Assembly (NCBI GenBank): GCA_007124575.1
Contig: SLEW01000185.1
Location: forward strand, 1 to 8,635
Length of the DNA: 8,635 nucleotides
From: Bacteroidales bacterium
Lineage (GTDB): Bacteria > Bacteroidota > Bacteroidia > Bacteroidales > UBA7960
Direction: 5' to 3'
Part shown: piece after piece, positions 6,388-8,635 of the stretch
Layout: each line of letters begins with the position of its first letter
Position numbering within the stretch: position 1 is the first letter of the stretch
The notes under the pieces: model-generated
The model's database searches: none
The model's input: the letters and a program-made list of their open reading frames with translations, nothing else
Told to the model about the DNA's origin: nothing
Made by a program: the position numbers and the translations under genes

Positions 6388-8635
6388 ATGCAAGAACGAT
6401 TTATGAAGTTTACAGCAGCGATTTGCTTATTGTTTTTCAGTTTCAGTTTAGCAGCCATGGAGGATGCGCGTCTTTTGCGCTATCCGGATATCAGCGGCGA
6501 CCAGGTTGTTTTCGTGTATGCCGGCAACATCTGGACGGTAGGTGCTGATGGCGGTGATGCCCGTCAGCTCACGTCCCACAAGGGTCTGGAGCTTTTCCCA
6601 AAGCTTTCACCTGATGGCCAATGGATTGCCTTTTCCGCAGAATACAGTGGAAGCCGGCAGGTATATGTGATGCCTGCAGAAGGCGGCACGCCCAAACAGC
6701 TCACATGGTATAATGACGTAGGCCCCATGCCCCCGCGTGGCGGCTTCGACAATGTGGTGCTGGGCTGGACGCCCGACAGCCGGAAAGTCCTGTTTCGCAG
6801 CAACCGTACCCCCTACGGAGGAAGAATGGGCAACTATTACCTGGCAGACATTGAAGGAGGCCTCGAAGAACCCCTTCCCATCCCGCACGGCGGCTTTGGA
6901 ACGCTGTCCCCTGAAGGAGATAAAATGGCCTTCGCATATGTGGATCGCGAATTCCGCACCTGGAAGAGATATAAAGGGGGCCGGGCATCGAACCTCTGGA
7001 TCTACGACCTGGAGGAAAATACATCATGGGAAATTACTGACTTTATTGGCACAGACCATATCCCCCATTGGCATGGCGACAAAATCTACTTTGCCTCAGA
7101 CCGCGACAAGTGGCTTAACATCCATAGCTACGACACAAACACGGAAGAGGTGGAGCAGCTGACCTTTCATGATGATTTTGATGTGATGTGGCCCAGTGGA
7201 ACAGGCGACCGCCTGGTTTATGAAAAAGGAGGCCATATCTACCGCATGGATCTGGATACGGAAGAGACAGAACGCCTTGTGATCAACATTCAGTATGATT
7301 TTGCCAACACCCTTCCCCATCGCAAAAATGTTAAAGATAACATTCACAGCATGGCTATCTCGCCAACCGGTAACAGGGTGCTTTTTGATGCACGTGGTGA
7401 CATTTTTTCTGTACCTGCAGGAAAGGGGACAACCCATAACCTGACACAAGCCCAGGGCGTCCGTGCGGTATACCCACAGTGGTCGCCCGATGGCAGGTGG
7501 ATCGCTTATTATGACGACAGCACAGGCGAGTACGAAATATACCTCCTGGAGAATACGGAAAATGCTGAACCCCGCCAGATGACAGAAGACAGCTGGGGGT
7601 GGAAGTACCAGCCCAGATGGTCGCACGACAGCCGCTACCTCGTCTTTTTTGACCGCAGCATGAAGCTCCAGCTGCTGGATGCGGAAAGTGGTGACCTGAG
7701 GGAGATCGACGCCCCCACCGCCGAGGAGATACGCCATTATGATTTCTCTCCTGACAACCGCTGGATCACCTATGCCAAAAGCAGCCGTAACGGCCAGGGC
7801 GCCGTTTGGGTCTACAACATTGAAGATGATGAAGCCACCCAGCTTACCGGAGACAAATACAGCGAAAGCAATCCGGTGTTCAGCAAGTGCGGGGAATACA
7901 TCTTCTTTACTTCCAACAGGGACTTCAACCTGAGATTTTCAAGCTTTGAGTTTGATTACCTCTATGATCGTGCAACCCGCATTTATGCAATGCACCTTAC
8001 CAATGAAAGCCCAAGACTCTTTGAGCCACAGGAAACAGTTGAACCCGGTCCGGATACGGAAAACAACAACAACAACAATAATGGTGACGAAGAAATCCAT
8101 GTCGCTATTGAGTTTGAAGGGGCCAGCAACCGTGTGGTGGCCTTTCCGTTGGCTGCTGGAAGCTATGGAGGCCTGCAGGCTGTGACTGACGGCCTGGTAT
8201 ATCTTACCACAAGCGGTTTGCGCCGTTATGTGCTGAGCGAACAGGCCGACCAGTCTATCATGGATGGTGTCGGCAACGCTATCGTATCAGCCGATGAGAG
8301 CAGCTTCCTGTATTCCTACCGCGGCGATTACGGCGTAGAGAGCCTTGCTCCCGGTCGCACGGCCGGAGATGGCATGCTTGACCTGAACGACATGACCATG
8401 CGCATTGTACCTGAAAAAGAATGGGAACAAATATTTAAAGACGGATGGCGCATATACAGGGACTTTTTCTATGTGGAAAACCTTCACGAGGTGGATTGGG
8501 ATGGTTTCTATGAGAGATACTCAGCCTTGCTTCCATATCTCAACCATAGGTTTGATCTTGACTACATGTTTGGTGAGATGATCGCTGAGACCAACACAGG
8601 ACATGCCTACGTAGACTATGGTGATTTTGAACGTG
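6388..8635 (+). CDS. Secreted tricorn-like protease (S41 family), N-terminal 749 residues, runs off the window
   Basis: The frame is open from ATG 6388 to the window edge without a stop. An N-terminal signal peptide is visible (MKFTAAICLLFFSFSLAA, residues 6-23), followed by MEDARLLRYPDIS, the usual start of tricorn-like proteins. ATG 6403 (residue 6) is an equally good start. Residues about 25-310 and 311-660 carry beta-propeller strand motifs (SPDGQWIAF from 74, WSPDGRWIAYY from 365, FSPDNRWITYAKSS), matching the six- and seven-bladed propellers of tricorn. The core domain begins near residue 676 (EWEQIFKDGWRIYRDFFY). GHAYV holds His739, aligning with the first catalytic histidine of tricorn; the PDZ domain, the catalytic Ser and the Glu lie beyond the window. 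Known family members trim oligopeptides. Archaeal tricorn is cytoplasmic, so the signal peptide here points to the periplasm. Homologues are about 1,050-1,100 residues, so roughly a third is missing. Confidence 0.93.
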   Translation, partial: MQERFMKFTAAICLLFFSFSLAAMEDARLLRYPDISGDQVVFVYAGNIWTVGADGGDARQLTSHKGLELFPKLSPDGQWIAFSAEYSGSRQVYVMPAEGGTPKQLTWYNDVGPMPPRGGFDNVVLGWTPDSRKVLFRSNRTPYGGRMGNYYLADIEGGLEEPLPIPHGGFGTLSPEGDKMAFAYVDREFRTWKRYKGGRASNLWIYDLEENTSWEITDFIGTDHIPHWHGDKIYFASDRDKWLNIHSYDTNTEEVEQLTFHDDFDVMWPSGTGDRLVYEKGGHIYRMDLDTEETERLVINIQYDFANTLPHRKNVKDNIHSMAISPTGNRVLFDARGDIFSVPAGKGTTHNLTQAQGVRAVYPQWSPDGRWIAYYDDSTGEYEIYLLENTENAEPRQMTEDSWGWKYQPRWSHDSRYLVFFDRSMKLQLLDAESGDLREIDAPTAEEIRHYDFSPDNRWITYAKSSRNGQGAVWVYNIEDDEATQLTGDKYSESNPVFSKCGEYIFFTSNRDFNLRFSSFEFDYLYDRATRIYAMHLTNESPRLFEPQETVEPGPDTENNNNNNNGDEEIHVAIEFEGASNRVVAFPLAAGSYGGLQAVTDGLVYLTTSGLRRYVLSEQADQSIMDGVGNAIVSADESSFLYSYRGDYGVESLAPGRTAGDGMLDLNDMTMRIVPEKEWEQIFKDGWRIYRDFFYVENLHEVDWDGFYERYSALLPYLNHRFDLDYMFGEMIAETNTGHAYVDYGDFER
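8062..8082 (+). repeat. Poly-asparagine codon run in the protease gene
   Basis: Five AAC codons followed by two AAT codons encode seven Asn (residues 559-565) between acidic residues (PDTE before, GDEE after). In homologues this position late in the second propeller is a variable acidic insertion, so the run is probably an exposed disordered loop. Because it is a trinucleotide repeat, length changes would stay in frame. Confidence 0.8.

Noticed and set aside
7096..7737. A 213-codon minus-strand frame inside the tricorn-like gene
   Set aside because: The plus strand here encodes clear propeller motifs; the antisense frame has no coherent domain.
1..8635. Mobile element, CRISPR array, defence island or biosynthetic cluster
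   Set aside because: No transposase, integrase, regularly spaced direct repeats, toxin-antitoxin pair or such enzymes were found; all the large genes are recognised chromosomal families.

Overview
The window reads as a piece of a Bacteroidota chromosome (probably a Bacteroidales/Marinilabiliales-like lineage; this is inference). The signs are a long Bacteroidota-type topoisomerase A subunit, a BatA-domain membrane protein of a kind common in this phylum, a secreted tricorn-like S41 protease, starts without clear Shine-Dalgarno sequences but with A/T-rich upstream DNA, and several matches to the phylum's -7 promoter element TAnnTTTG. No tRNA, rRNA, insertion sequence, integrase, CRISPR array or phage gene was seen. 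It looks like ordinary core chromosome.

Layout, left to right. The last 58 codons of a tripeptidase T gene (pepT, + strand) run in from the left edge. They overlap tail-to-tail by 29 bp with a complete, somewhat divergent glyceraldehyde-3-phosphate dehydrogenase gene (- strand). Upstream of that gene, on the same strand, is a topoisomerase IV A subunit (parC-like), separated by 72 bp that contain a perfect 7-bp inverted repeat. Its protein ends in a charged tail built of 12-residue repeats. About 170 bp further on lies a 678-residue BatA/von Willebrand A/glutamine-amidotransferase-like membrane protein, also on the - strand. A 210-bp divergent intergenic region with candidate promoters in both directions and two inverted repeats separates it from a + strand gene for a signal-peptide-bearing tricorn-like protease. 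That gene runs off the right edge after 749 codons, just after the first catalytic histidine.

The genes do not form an evident single pathway. PepT (cytoplasmic tripeptides) and the tricorn-like protease (exported, oligopeptide processing) both belong to peptide breakdown. GAPDH is central carbon metabolism and ParC is chromosome decatenation. The BatA-like protein is an envelope protein of unknown role that shares its control region with the exported protease, the only gene pair here with a hint of co-regulation. I found no convincing undescribed system. The observations worth checking are the divergent control region, the 12-residue repeat tail of ParC, the substituted active-site motifs of the GAPDH, the alanine at the quinolone-serine position, and the convergent overlapping gene ends.
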